Shown here: positions 51,724 through 60,236 of the stretch, in pieces
Layout: the number at the start of each line of letters is the position of its first letter
Numbering within the stretch: the first letter of the stretch is position 1
From: DASVRZ01 sp038228695
Lineage (GTDB): Bacteria; Verrucomicrobiota; Verrucomicrobiia; Chthoniobacterales; DASVRZ01
Direction of reading: 5' to 3'
Assembly: GCA_038228695.1 (NCBI GenBank)
Contig: JBBRPA010000012.1
Coordinates: 1 to 64,000, forward strand
DNA length: 64,000 bases
Program-made: the position numbers and the translations under genes
The notes under the pieces: model-generated
The model's database searches: none
Told to the model about the DNA's origin: nothing
What the model saw: only the letters and a program-made list of their open reading frames with translations

Positions 51724-51993
51724 TGGATCCTTTTTCTGAGCGGACACTATTAGTAAATTGCGTGTGACATTTTCCCTTAGCCGCCGCGCGTAGTTTAACC
51801 GGTGCAATTGCGGCAGGCTAGGCTGCTTTTCTGCAACTTTCCGTTCGTAGAGGAAGCGCCAAACAGAAAACGAGCGGTTTTGGCGGTTGGGATTCTAGGA
51901 GTCAGAGCAATAATCACAAACAAACACTCCCTTGGCTAGCCGACACAGATTGTCGAGGGTAAATAATTCTTCAGTGCGCTGCTTACATCCCGA

Positions 51994-53793
51994 TTAGAGA
52001 TTCATAAACTCGTCGTGCAAATGACGATACTCGCCGCCCAAGGTTAGCAATTCCTCGTGCGTGCCGCGCTCAATGATGCGGCCCTCGCTCATGACCAAAA
52101 TAATGTCCGCTTTCCGAACCGTCGAAAGTCGATGGGCAATAACGAAACTAGTCCGCTTGTCAAAAAGTCGCTCGATCGCATTCTGAACAATCAACTCGGT
52201 CTGCGGATCAACCGCGCTGGTTGCCTCGTCCAAAATGAGGATGCGCGGAGACGCTACCATCGCACGCGTAAAGCAAATGAGTTGCCGCTCTCCCGCAGAA
52301 AAATTCGCGCCGCGCTCAGAAACTTTCGTAACATAGCCGTCATTGAGTCCTAACAAAATCGCGTCCGTTCCAAGAATCCGAGCCGCCTCATACACCTCCT
52401 CGTCGGTGGCCTGCGGTTTCCCAAATTTCAGGTTTTCCATAACGGTTCCGGTGAACAGAAAGTTTTCCTGCGTGACGATGCCGATCTGTGAATGCAGCGA
52501 GTCGAGTGTAACCTCGCGCAGATCCACGCCATCCACCGTGATGCAGCCCTCTTGCGGTTCGTAAAATCGGGCTAGCAAACTAATAATACTGCTCTTGCCC
52601 GATCCCGTCGCTCCCACTAGCGCGATGGTTTGACCAGGCTCCGCGGCGAAATTAATTCCGTCGAGAATCCAGCGATCCTCTGGAGTAGCCGCGTAACGGA
52701 AAAAGACGTTTTCAAATCGCACCCAACCTTCGATGCGCGAGAGGCTGCGAGCCTTCGGGGCGTTGCTAATCTCGGGCGCGGTATCGAGCAATTGGAAAAC
52801 ACGCTCCGCGCTGGCTGCGGCAGAAAGCGTCTGGTTGAGCAACTCGCCCATGGCTTGCACCGGTCCAAAAAACATTCCCAAGTACATGCAAAACGCGGCC
52901 AGTTCACCGGGCGTGATCTCCTTGCGAACGGCCAGCGTTCCGCCATAGGCCAAAATGATCGTGGTGCCCAGCCCGGCGATCAATCCCATCCCGGGCAGGT
53001 AGGTGTGGAAAAGACGGGCGGTCCGGTAAGCGTGGCCGGCATATTCGCGGTTAAGCGATTCGAAGGCGTCGAAGTTTCTTTCCTGTCTCGCGAATCCCTG
53101 GACCACGCGAATGCCGTTCACGTTCTCCGCCACAGCGGCAGTGATACGCGACTGCGCAGCGCGTTGAAGACGGTAGGAGTGGAGGACGGTGGTCCGAAAC
53201 CAGTAGGTCAACCAAAACAACATCGGCAGGACCACAGAGACCGCCGCGCACAAACGCCAGTCGTAGCCAGACATCAGAACAAGGACGCCGACAAGAGTAA
53301 GCACGCAGGTGACTAACTGATTTGCGCCATTGGTTAGAACATCCTGCATCGAGGTCATGTCCGAGTCTGCGCGAGAAATGATCCGGCCTTGATGCGTGCG
53401 ATCGAAATAGCTCAACGAAAGCGCCTGGATGTGGCGGAAGACGGCCTCCCGCAAATCGTTGATTGCGCCCTGCCCGGCGCGGAAGGATTGCCGAACATAA
53501 GTTACAGAAAAAATCCAGGTGAACACGAGACTAACAAGATAGATCCCGCTGATGACTAACAATCCGTGCATGGCGACGGAAACATCGCCGGCATGACTCA
53601 GGTAGCGATCAATTCCCATCTGAATGAAGCGCGGCCCGAGGAGTTGGCAGACGACGACCGCGACCGAGGAAAGCAAACTGAGAATCACCGCAACACGATA
53701 CGGCCGAAGGTAGAAGGAGAGGCGGGTGAGCAACGCGCCGTTCATCGGGCGCATTTCGAATTCCTCCTCGAGGAGCGGGTCAGGAGCTGGCAT
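51994..53793 (-). CDS. ABC exporter half, heterodimer partner B
   Basis: A protein of 599 residues from the ATG at 53793, with GGGAGG six bases upstream. Six membrane helices precede an ATPase with Walker A GATGSGKSS, Walker B ILILDEATSAVD (catalytic Glu intact) and switch His in VIAHRLST. The signature motif is degenerate (FSAGERQ instead of LSGGQ). It overlaps the partner's stop by 14 bp (53780-53793). With its partner it forms the TM287/288-type heterodimer, where one ATP site is inactive. Substrate unknown. Confidence 0.9.
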   Translation of the reverse strand: MPAPDPLLEEEFEMRPMNGALLTRLSFYLRPYRVAVILSLLSSVAVVVCQLLGPRFIQMGIDRYLSHAGDVSVAMHGLLVISGIYLVSLVFTWIFSVTYVRQSFRAGQGAINDLREAVFRHIQALSLSYFDRTHQGRIISRADSDMTSMQDVLTNGANQLVTCVLTLVGVLVLMSGYDWRLCAAVSVVLPMLFWLTYWFRTTVLHSYRLQRAAQSRITAAVAENVNGIRVVQGFARQERNFDAFESLNREYAGHAYRTARLFHTYLPGMGLIAGLGTTIILAYGGTLAVRKEITPGELAAFCMYLGMFFGPVQAMGELLNQTLSAAASAERVFQLLDTAPEISNAPKARSLSRIEGWVRFENVFFRYAATPEDRWILDGINFAAEPGQTIALVGATGSGKSSIISLLARFYEPQEGCITVDGVDLREVTLDSLHSQIGIVTQENFLFTGTVMENLKFGKPQATDEEVYEAARILGTDAILLGLNDGYVTKVSERGANFSAGERQLICFTRAMVASPRILILDEATSAVDPQTELIVQNAIERLFDKRTSFVIAHRLSTVRKADIILVMSEGRIIERGTHEELLTLGGEYRHLHDEFMNL

Positions 53794-55555
53794 GGTCGTC
53801 CTCCCTTCCCATTTGCGTTGCAAAAAGCCGGGTGTAGGCACCGTTTGCCGCGATCAGTTCTCGGTGCGTGCCCTGCTCGGCGATGCGGCCATGATCGAGC
53901 ACGACAATTTTTTGCGCGTGCTTCACGGTGGAAAAACGGTGGGCGATGATGAAAGTGGTGCGGTTTTCCGTGAGCTTCCACATAGCTTGGCGAATGAGCC
54001 GCTCGGTCTCGGGATCGACCGCAGCCGTGGCATCATCGAGAATGAGGATGCGTGGGTTCATAATGAATGCGCGGGCAATGGCGAGGCGTTGTTTCTGGCC
54101 GCCGCTCAACGAGGTGCCGCGCTCGCCGATGAAGGTGTCGTAACCACTCTCGAGCTTACTAACAAACTCATGTGCTTGCGCCGCTCGAGCCGCGTCGATG
54201 ATTTCGTCCATTGTCGCTTCGGGTCGGCCGAAGGCAATGTTCTCGGCCACAGTCCCGCTGAAGAGAAATGTTTCCTGAAAGATCACCGCGACCGACCGGC
54301 GCAAACCTGCCAGGCTAAGTTCACGCACGTTGATATTTTCCACGAGCACATTTCCCGAGGTTGCCTCGTAGAATCGCGGAATGAGATTAACTACGGTGGT
54401 TTTTCCGGAACCGGTTGGGCCAACCAGCGCCACGGTTTCGCCTGGCGCAACGGTCAACGAAAAGTTAGTCAGCGACGCTCGGCCTTCCTGGTAGGCAAAG
54501 CTAACATTTTCAAAACGAACCGCCCCATTTCCAACCGGTAACGGACTCTGCCCACTCACAATCGCGGGAGTCTGCCGGATGATGGCGAGAATGCGCTCGG
54601 AGCTGGCGCTCGCGTTCTGCATGACGTTGGTGAAGTTGCCAATCAGATTGATGCGGTTGGTGATCGCGAGGAGATAGAAAATGATCGTGGCCAGCGTGCC
54701 GATCGGGAGGGTGCCCGCGATGACCTGGCGCCCGCCGAGCCAGAGCATGAGCGGGAAGCTCAACCCGTAAATGAACTGCGCCAGAGGCACCCGGGAAGCC
54801 CAGTAGCTAACCGTATCCACCATGGCACCGTAAAAAGCGCTGCTGCGCATCCGAAATTTCGCCACCTCGCGTTCCTCGGAGGCAAAGGCCTTGACGACTC
54901 GGACCCCTGCAATGTTTTCCTGAATGACGGTGTTCATTTCCGCATGGCGGTCATGCACAGCCAACCAGCGCGGATGGAGGACGCGCGCGTAGTAGGCGAT
55001 CAAGCAAATGACAGGGGTGAGCACCGCTAGCAAGGTCCATCCGAGCACCGGACTCGCAAGAAACGTAAGGGTTACGGAAACGCCGATCGACAAGGTGATG
55101 TCAACAGTTAGGAACAAGCAGGCAAAGAGAAAATCCTGCAACCGCATAATGTCGCTGGTGGACCGGGAGATGAGGTCGCCGGTTTTGTTAGCATCATGGA
55201 AGCTGAACGGCAGCCACTGGATCGCGTCGTAGATGTCTCCGCGAATGTCGGCAAGCGTGTCCTGAATTAGTCGACTGCGGAACGGCCCGAGGACATGGCG
55301 CATGGTTTCGCGAGCGATCGAAATGCCGAGGTAGATCGCCGCAAAATAGAACGGCTGGAACGGTGCGCCGTGGGCCAGATGATCACGCAGCGCGCTGATG
55401 GCGTGACCCAACACCTGGGGAAGAACCAGCTCCGCGCTAATGGTGAGAATGAGCAGGCCGTATACGTAGAAAACGAGTCGCGGATAAGCTCCGAGATAGG
55501 CGAGAATCCCAAACAGATTTCGCCGCGTGCTGGTTTGGACCGTTGGCGCGCTCAT
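53780..55555 (-). CDS. ABC exporter half, heterodimer partner A
   Basis: A 591-residue ABC exporter half. Walker A is GPTGSGKTT, signature LSGGQKQR is intact, but Walker B reads ILILDDATAAVD, with Asp in place of the catalytic Glu. The switch His is present in IIAHRFST. The degenerate catalytic residue here and the degenerate signature of the partner would meet in the same composite site, as expected for an asymmetric heterodimeric exporter. It is the first gene of the pair and overlaps the second by 14 bp. Confidence 0.9.
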   Translation of the reverse strand: MSAPTVQTSTRRNLFGILAYLGAYPRLVFYVYGLLILTISAELVLPQVLGHAISALRDHLAHGAPFQPFYFAAIYLGISIARETMRHVLGPFRSRLIQDTLADIRGDIYDAIQWLPFSFHDANKTGDLISRSTSDIMRLQDFLFACLFLTVDITLSIGVSVTLTFLASPVLGWTLLAVLTPVICLIAYYARVLHPRWLAVHDRHAEMNTVIQENIAGVRVVKAFASEEREVAKFRMRSSAFYGAMVDTVSYWASRVPLAQFIYGLSFPLMLWLGGRQVIAGTLPIGTLATIIFYLLAITNRINLIGNFTNVMQNASASSERILAIIRQTPAIVSGQSPLPVGNGAVRFENVSFAYQEGRASLTNFSLTVAPGETVALVGPTGSGKTTVVNLIPRFYEATSGNVLVENINVRELSLAGLRRSVAVIFQETFLFSGTVAENIAFGRPEATMDEIIDAARAAQAHEFVSKLESGYDTFIGERGTSLSGGQKQRLAIARAFIMNPRILILDDATAAVDPETERLIRQAMWKLTENRTTFIIAHRFSTVKHAQKIVVLDHGRIAEQGTHRELIAANGAYTRLFATQMGREDDHASS

Positions 55556-55672
55556 GCGCGGAGCATTATGAACGGCTCGCCGCGTTTCTCAACCTGCGGA
55601 GCAAAAAATCGTCAAAATTCCACACCACACGGAAACTCCACCCGCGTTGCACCGGCAGAAAAAGCGGTCGAA

Positions 55673-56893
55673 TCAACGTTTACCGTGGCGACCGAAGGAC
55701 ATGCCGCGGCCGGTCCGAACACCTTTGACAGCGGTGCGGCTGCTATTCCGCGCCTCGTCGAAGAGCGCGGTGTAGAGATACGGGAAGCCCTCGAGTTTGA
55801 GGCGCGGGACCTTCTTCCCGATGAAACGCTCGATGTCCTGCATAGCGGCGACTTCCTCGGCGCAGACTAGAGTGAAGGCGTCGCCCACCCGTTCGGCGCG
55901 ACCGGTCCGCCCGATGCGGTGAACGTAGTCTTCCGGATGTTGCGGAATGTCGTAATTAACAACGTGGCTAACCCCGGCGATATCAATGCCGCGCGCGGCA
56001 ATATCGGTGGCAACCATGACCTCGTATTTGCCCGATTTGAAACCTTCGAGCGCCTCGATCCGCTCGTTTTGCGTGCGATTGGCGTGGAGCACCGCGACGG
56101 AGTGTTTCTCGGATTTTAGGCGACCCGCGATTGCGTCGGCGCCATGTTTGGTGCGGCTGAAAATCAGCACGCTGTCGTAGTTAGTCCGCTCAAGCAGGGC
56201 GGAGAGCAGATCGTATTTCTGGTCGAGGGCAACCGGATAAAACGCATGGGAAATGGTGTCGGCGACCGATTGGCGGACGCCGATTTCGATCACCTCCGGG
56301 TCCTTCAGCACCCAGGTGGTAAGACGCTCAATCTCAGGTGGGAGCGTCGCAGAAAAGAAGAGGGTCTGCCGTTGTTTTGGACAGTGTTCGATAATTTTTC
56401 TAACATCGGGTAGAAAGCCCATATCGAGCATCCGATCCACTTCGTCGAGAACGAGGAGTTCGATACTGGAAAGATCGATACTGCCTTGGGAAATGTGATC
56501 GAGTAAACGCCCGGGCGTGGCGACGAGGGTATCTACGCCGTCTTTCAAGTCGTCGCGCTGTTTACCGTAACCGACTCCGCCGTAAATCGAGGTGACGCGC
56601 AAATCGGAAAAACGGGAGTAATCTCGGAAAGCGGTCTCGACTTGAAGGGCGAGCTCGCGCGTGGGTTCGAGGACGAGGCAGCGGGGAGCCCTTTGATGGC
56701 CGCCTAGTTTGGTCAGAATCGGGAGGGCGAAGGCAGCGGTTTTGCCGGTACCGGTTTGCGCGGAGCCGATGAGATCGCGTCCACTCAGGACAACTGGGAT
56801 CGCCCGCAATTGGATCGGCGTGGGGTCAACATAACCCATGGATTGCACGCCAGTAAGCACGACCTCGGAGAGGCCCAAATCTTGAAAACTCAT
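55673..56893 (-). CDS. DEAD-box-type RNA helicase with a DEVD motif II
   Basis: A 406-residue RhlE-like helicase. Q motif region (DPTPIQLRAIPVVL), Walker A SAQTGTGKT, motif II LVLDEVDRMLDMGF, motif III SATLP, and motif VI HRIGRTGRAE. Motif II reads DEVD instead of DEAD. The metal-binding D and E are kept. The short basic C-terminus is normal for the RhlE group. It acts on RNA duplexes in the cytoplasm. A 117-bp gap separates it from the upstream exporter. Confidence 0.88.
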   Translation of the reverse strand: MSFQDLGLSEVVLTGVQSMGYVDPTPIQLRAIPVVLSGRDLIGSAQTGTGKTAAFALPILTKLGGHQRAPRCLVLEPTRELALQVETAFRDYSRFSDLRVTSIYGGVGYGKQRDDLKDGVDTLVATPGRLLDHISQGSIDLSSIELLVLDEVDRMLDMGFLPDVRKIIEHCPKQRQTLFFSATLPPEIERLTTWVLKDPEVIEIGVRQSVADTISHAFYPVALDQKYDLLSALLERTNYDSVLIFSRTKHGADAIAGRLKSEKHSVAVLHANRTQNERIEALEGFKSGKYEVMVATDIAARGIDIAGVSHVVNYDIPQHPEDYVHRIGRTGRAERVGDAFTLVCAEEVAAMQDIERFIGKKVPRLKLEGFPYLYTALFDEARNSSRTAVKGVRTGRGMSFGRHGKR

Positions 56894-56974
56894 AATGTGG
56901 AAACAGTTCTTGAAGACAAGAGACGGTCTCCGATGGCGGGAACCTTCCGGGCTCCCAGGTTGTATGCGCAGACT

Positions 56975-57160
56975 TTAATCTTCAACAACTTGGAAGACGT
57001 CTGCTGTGCCTGCGTCTCTCTTGACGGCTTCGATGCCGCTGACGCAACTTTCTTTCGCTTTGTAACCTTCTCCGGAAGTCGCAATGGTCTGACCGTTGCT
57101 GGAAACGAGTTTCCAACGGTATTCTCCTCTTTTGTCTTCGGTGATCAAAAATTTAGCCAT
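56975..57160 (-). CDS. YegP/DUF1508-type small protein
   Basis: A 61-residue single-repeat protein (FLITEDKRGEYRWKLVSSNG, then GEGYKAKESCVSGIEAVKRD). This matches the DUF1508 repeat (YegP type), whose function is unknown. One repeat is present, where YegP has two. The gene stands alone between the helicase and pal genes. Confidence 0.82.
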   Translation of the reverse strand: MAKFLITEDKRGEYRWKLVSSNGQTIATSGEGYKAKESCVSGIEAVKRDAGTADVFQVVED

Positions 57161-57214
57161 GATTTTAAATGGGTTTCTAACGATTGAATGAGAGGAAAGG
57201 TAGCAGAGAAACAG

Positions 57215-57754
57215 CTACTTGACCACACCGATTTCAACCCGGCGATTTTGGCCCCAGGCATCCTCACCGGACCCAGAGCTGGCTGGCATTTCCTCGCCGA
57301 AGCTGACGGTTTGAATCGAGCCTGCGCCTGCGCCTTGCGCGATCAGGGCGTTGCGGACGGCTTGAGCCCGGCGTTCGCCAAGGCTACGATTGTATTCCTC
57401 GGTGCCGCGTTCATCGGTGAATCCGGCCAGAATCACGGTTTTCGATCCAGACTTCAGAAAGCTCGCGAGGCTTTCGATCGTGCCCGATTCGCTGGCGGAG
57501 ACCTCAGCGCTGTCGTAGCCGAAACGAACCGGCTGAAATTGCGTCTTATCCACATTGGCGCTCATGAAAGAGGCCCCATCGCCGGGGCGGTCAGGCAGCG
57601 GAGTGCCGTTGACATAATCCCCATCCACGCCTGCGTATTGGTCGCCGGCCTTATTACCTTTTTTGCAAGAACTGAGGCTGAGGGCGAGCGAGCCCGCGCA
57701 GAGGACATTGAGGATCGTTTTCGGAGTGAGAGACATCATAGGAAGCGTAGGCAT
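57215..57754 (-). CDS. pal: Peptidoglycan-associated lipoprotein
   Basis: A 179-residue OmpA-domain lipoprotein. Signal with lipobox SLSSC, then the peptidoglycan-binding domain: FGYDSAEVSASE, LAGFTDERGTEEYNRSLGERRAQAVRNAL and a GQNRRVEI ending. It holds the outer membrane to the wall as part of Tol-Pal. Coupled to tolB by a TAATG overlap at 57754. An internal ATG (57736) is possible, but the TAATG coupling favours 57754. Confidence 0.92.
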   Translation of the reverse strand: MPTLPMMSLTPKTILNVLCAGSLALSLSSCKKGNKAGDQYAGVDGDYVNGTPLPDRPGDGASFMSANVDKTQFQPVRFGYDSAEVSASESGTIESLASFLKSGSKTVILAGFTDERGTEEYNRSLGERRAQAVRNALIAQGAGAGSIQTVSFGEEMPASSGSGEDAWGQNRRVEIGVVK

Positions 57755-58905
57755 TAACGTGAGGCGGTGGGTTCGGAAATCTTACCGAGACCAGTTATAA
57801 CTTTAACTTGTTTGCCGGTCTGGACGTCAAGGAGATAAACCGCGCGGTCTTGGGCAAAGAAAAGGTGGCGGGAGTCTCGCGCCCAGACCGGATCTTCCGC
57901 ATCGTCGCCGCTGCTGACGACACGCGTCGAGCCGGAGCCGAGGCTGTAAACTGCGACTGCAAAATTGCCGTTATTGCGGACGTTAAACGCGATCTTCTTG
58001 CCGTCGGGCGACCAATTCGGCTCCGTGCAATATCCATAACTGGTCGCGAGTCGGGTGCCGGTGCCGCCGCTGGCCGAAATCCGGTAAAGTTGCGGCTGAC
58101 CGCTTACATCGGACGAGTAAACCAGTTCCGATCCCTCGGGCGAAAACGACGGGGAGGATTCGGAAGTCCGGGTGTTGGTCAGGCGTCGGCCGCCGCCGCC
58201 GCTGCCGAGCAGGTAAAGCTCCGGGTTACCATCCTTACTCAGGGTTGCTGCAAAAGAACTCCCGTTGGGTGAAAACGAAGCACCGGAGTTGGTCCCGGGC
58301 GACTTCACAATGCGGGTGCGGGCGCCGCTGCCGAGATCGATTTTGTAGATGTCGGCGTAGCCGCTTTGATAGCCGGTATAGAGCAGTTCACGGCCATTCG
58401 GCGAGAGCGCCGGGCTGACGCTGATTCCTCCATCGCGGGTGAGTTGTCGGACGTTGGCGCCGTCGTAATCGGACGTGTAAATTTCCTTCTTCCCGGAAGC
58501 GTTGGAAACAAAGGCGAGTTTGGTCGTGGCGATCCCAGCATTGCCGGTGACGGTCTCGACGGTTTCGTCGGCAAACTGATGCACCGCCGAGCGAAGATCG
58601 CCCGAGTAGCTCTTTTCCAGCACGGTTCCGCCGGAGCGATCGACCACGCGACCTTGCAACTGTCCGCCGGAAAAGGTCCCGCTGATGATGAAATTCGCGC
58701 TGTCCGTTCCGCCTAGGGCAAACGCGCCGGAAAGGGTCAAATCGTTCGCCAACACCCCAGTCGCTTTGGCGCCCTCGCCGCCGCTAATGCCGCTGATGTG
58801 GGCGTTGAGCTGGGCCCCTTTTTGCACGGTGATGGTCGCAGGCTCCTGGGCGAAAACGACTCCGGACGTGACAAGGAAAGCGAGGGCGAAAACAAAGCGT
58901 AGCAT
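57754..58905 (-). CDS. tolB: TolB-like beta-propeller protein
   Basis: A 383-residue periplasmic protein with signal peptide (RFVFALAFLVTSGVVFAQ). The N-terminal domain is followed by a WD40-like propeller with PD40 repeats (SNASGKKEIYTSDYDGANV, LSPNGRELLYTGYQSGYAD, FSPEGSELVYSSDVSGQPQ). It works with Pal in envelope integrity. The Tol motor genes are not adjacent; an ExbB/ExbD/TonB operon lies 14 kb away. Confidence 0.88.
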   Translation of the reverse strand: MLRFVFALAFLVTSGVVFAQEPATITVQKGAQLNAHISGISGGEGAKATGVLANDLTLSGAFALGGTDSANFIISGTFSGGQLQGRVVDRSGGTVLEKSYSGDLRSAVHQFADETVETVTGNAGIATTKLAFVSNASGKKEIYTSDYDGANVRQLTRDGGISVSPALSPNGRELLYTGYQSGYADIYKIDLGSGARTRIVKSPGTNSGASFSPNGSSFAATLSKDGNPELYLLGSGGGGRRLTNTRTSESSPSFSPEGSELVYSSDVSGQPQLYRISASGGTGTRLATSYGYCTEPNWSPDGKKIAFNVRNNGNFAVAVYSLGSGSTRVVSSGDDAEDPVWARDSRHLFFAQDRAVYLLDVQTGKQVKVITGLGKISEPTASR

Positions 58906-59007
58906 GGCGTCTTAATGGCTAATGGATGGCTGGAAAGACGTCAAACAGTAACGCTTTATTCAGGGTGGTGGTTTCGAGCATTCGATTCCATGCGGGCGGC
59001 CCTTTTC

Positions 59008-60216
59008 CTAAAGGAAAATCGTTGCCAGCCCAAGGAACAACCCCATGCTGGCGACATCGGTTGCGGTAGTTAGGAAAATGCTTGAGGCTGTCGCCGGGTC
59101 CGCGCCCAGTTTTTTCAACGTCACTGGCACAAGCACCCCGGAAATACCGCTGATCAGGCAACTGCCGATCATGGCCACGAAAACGATCAACCCGAGTTTG
59201 GCCGGCTCCGGATGGTGCTGCATCCGCGCGTAAACATACATTCCGAGGCCGGCCGAAATACCAACGAGCGCGCCATTGCAGAAACCGAGAATCGCCTCCT
59301 TCAGCATGGCGAGTTTCTCCTTCCCGGTTTGTAACTCCCCTAGCGTCATGGCCCGCAAGGCCACCGCGAGTGCCTGGCACCCGGTGTTGCCCGATTGGCC
59401 TGCCATCACAGGTAAAAAAACTGCGAGCAAAACCACCTTCTCCAGAGTGTCTTCGAACGCGCCGACCACTGCCGCTGCGACAAACGCGGTCAACAAGTTG
59501 AGCTGCAACCAGGGATGCCGAAACTTCAAACTTTGCTGCCACGAGGTCGCGAGGCGTTCCTCCTTATCCACACCGACCATCGATCCCGCTTGGGCGGAAA
59601 GTTCCACTGCCTGCGCCTCAAACAACGTCGAGCCGCGAACCAACCCGATCAACATCCCCTGTTGTGAGCAAACGGGATAAACCGGGTAATGGCGATTGAG
59701 CACTTTCTTCATCGCATCGGTTAATTCCATCTCTGGAGTGAGGAAAAAAGGATTCGCCAGAGTAATCTCCGAGAGTTTTTGGCTCGGGTTAGCGAGCAGC
59801 ATTTCGCGCATCACGATTATGCCGACCAGTTTCCCATCTTCATCGGTGGTAAAGGCATAGGTCACAAAAGCTTTCCGAGTAATCTCCCGCAATTCCTCGG
59901 TCGCCTGCCCCACGGTCACTTCGGGGCTGAAGACGGCGACCGGCGGCTCCATCAGTCGCCCGATAGATTCCTCCGGAAAATCTAAGCTCGCCCGCCAATG
60001 CGCAGCTAGTTCTTCAGGCGCGGCGGCGATCATCGCCTCCAGTTTTTCTTTAGGAAGCAGCGAGAAAATTTCGTTCCGGCGAAGAACATGCGCGCTAGCC
60101 AAAAGTGAAGCAGCTTCCGCCGGTGAAAGCCGAACGAGCCGCTCACAGGCTTCGTGAGCCGAACCGGAAGCAATCTCACTAACAATGGGCGGGGTGAAGG
60201 AGTTGGTTGTGGTCAT
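59008..60216 (-). CDS. mgtE: MgtE-type magnesium transporter
   Basis: A 402-residue magnesium channel. The cytoplasmic N-domain (1-90), a CBS pair (about 95-215), then five membrane helices with the selectivity segments VFLPVMAGQSGNTGCQALAVALR and DPATASSIFLTTATD. The N-domain and CBS pair sense internal magnesium and gate the pore. Length is a little short of the family's about 450, mainly in the N-domain. Confidence 0.9.
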   Translation of the reverse strand: MTTTNSFTPPIVSEIASGSAHEACERLVRLSPAEAASLLASAHVLRRNEIFSLLPKEKLEAMIAAAPEELAAHWRASLDFPEESIGRLMEPPVAVFSPEVTVGQATEELREITRKAFVTYAFTTDEDGKLVGIIVMREMLLANPSQKLSEITLANPFFLTPEMELTDAMKKVLNRHYPVYPVCSQQGMLIGLVRGSTLFEAQAVELSAQAGSMVGVDKEERLATSWQQSLKFRHPWLQLNLLTAFVAAAVVGAFEDTLEKVVLLAVFLPVMAGQSGNTGCQALAVALRAMTLGELQTGKEKLAMLKEAILGFCNGALVGISAGLGMYVYARMQHHPEPAKLGLIVFVAMIGSCLISGISGVLVPVTLKKLGADPATASSIFLTTATDVASMGLFLGLATIFL

Positions 60217-60236
60217 GAGGTTGGCGGATTTCTAAA

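Noticed and set aside
58919..59542. 207-residue minus frame within mgtE
   Set aside because: Out-of-frame reading of the MgtE membrane region.
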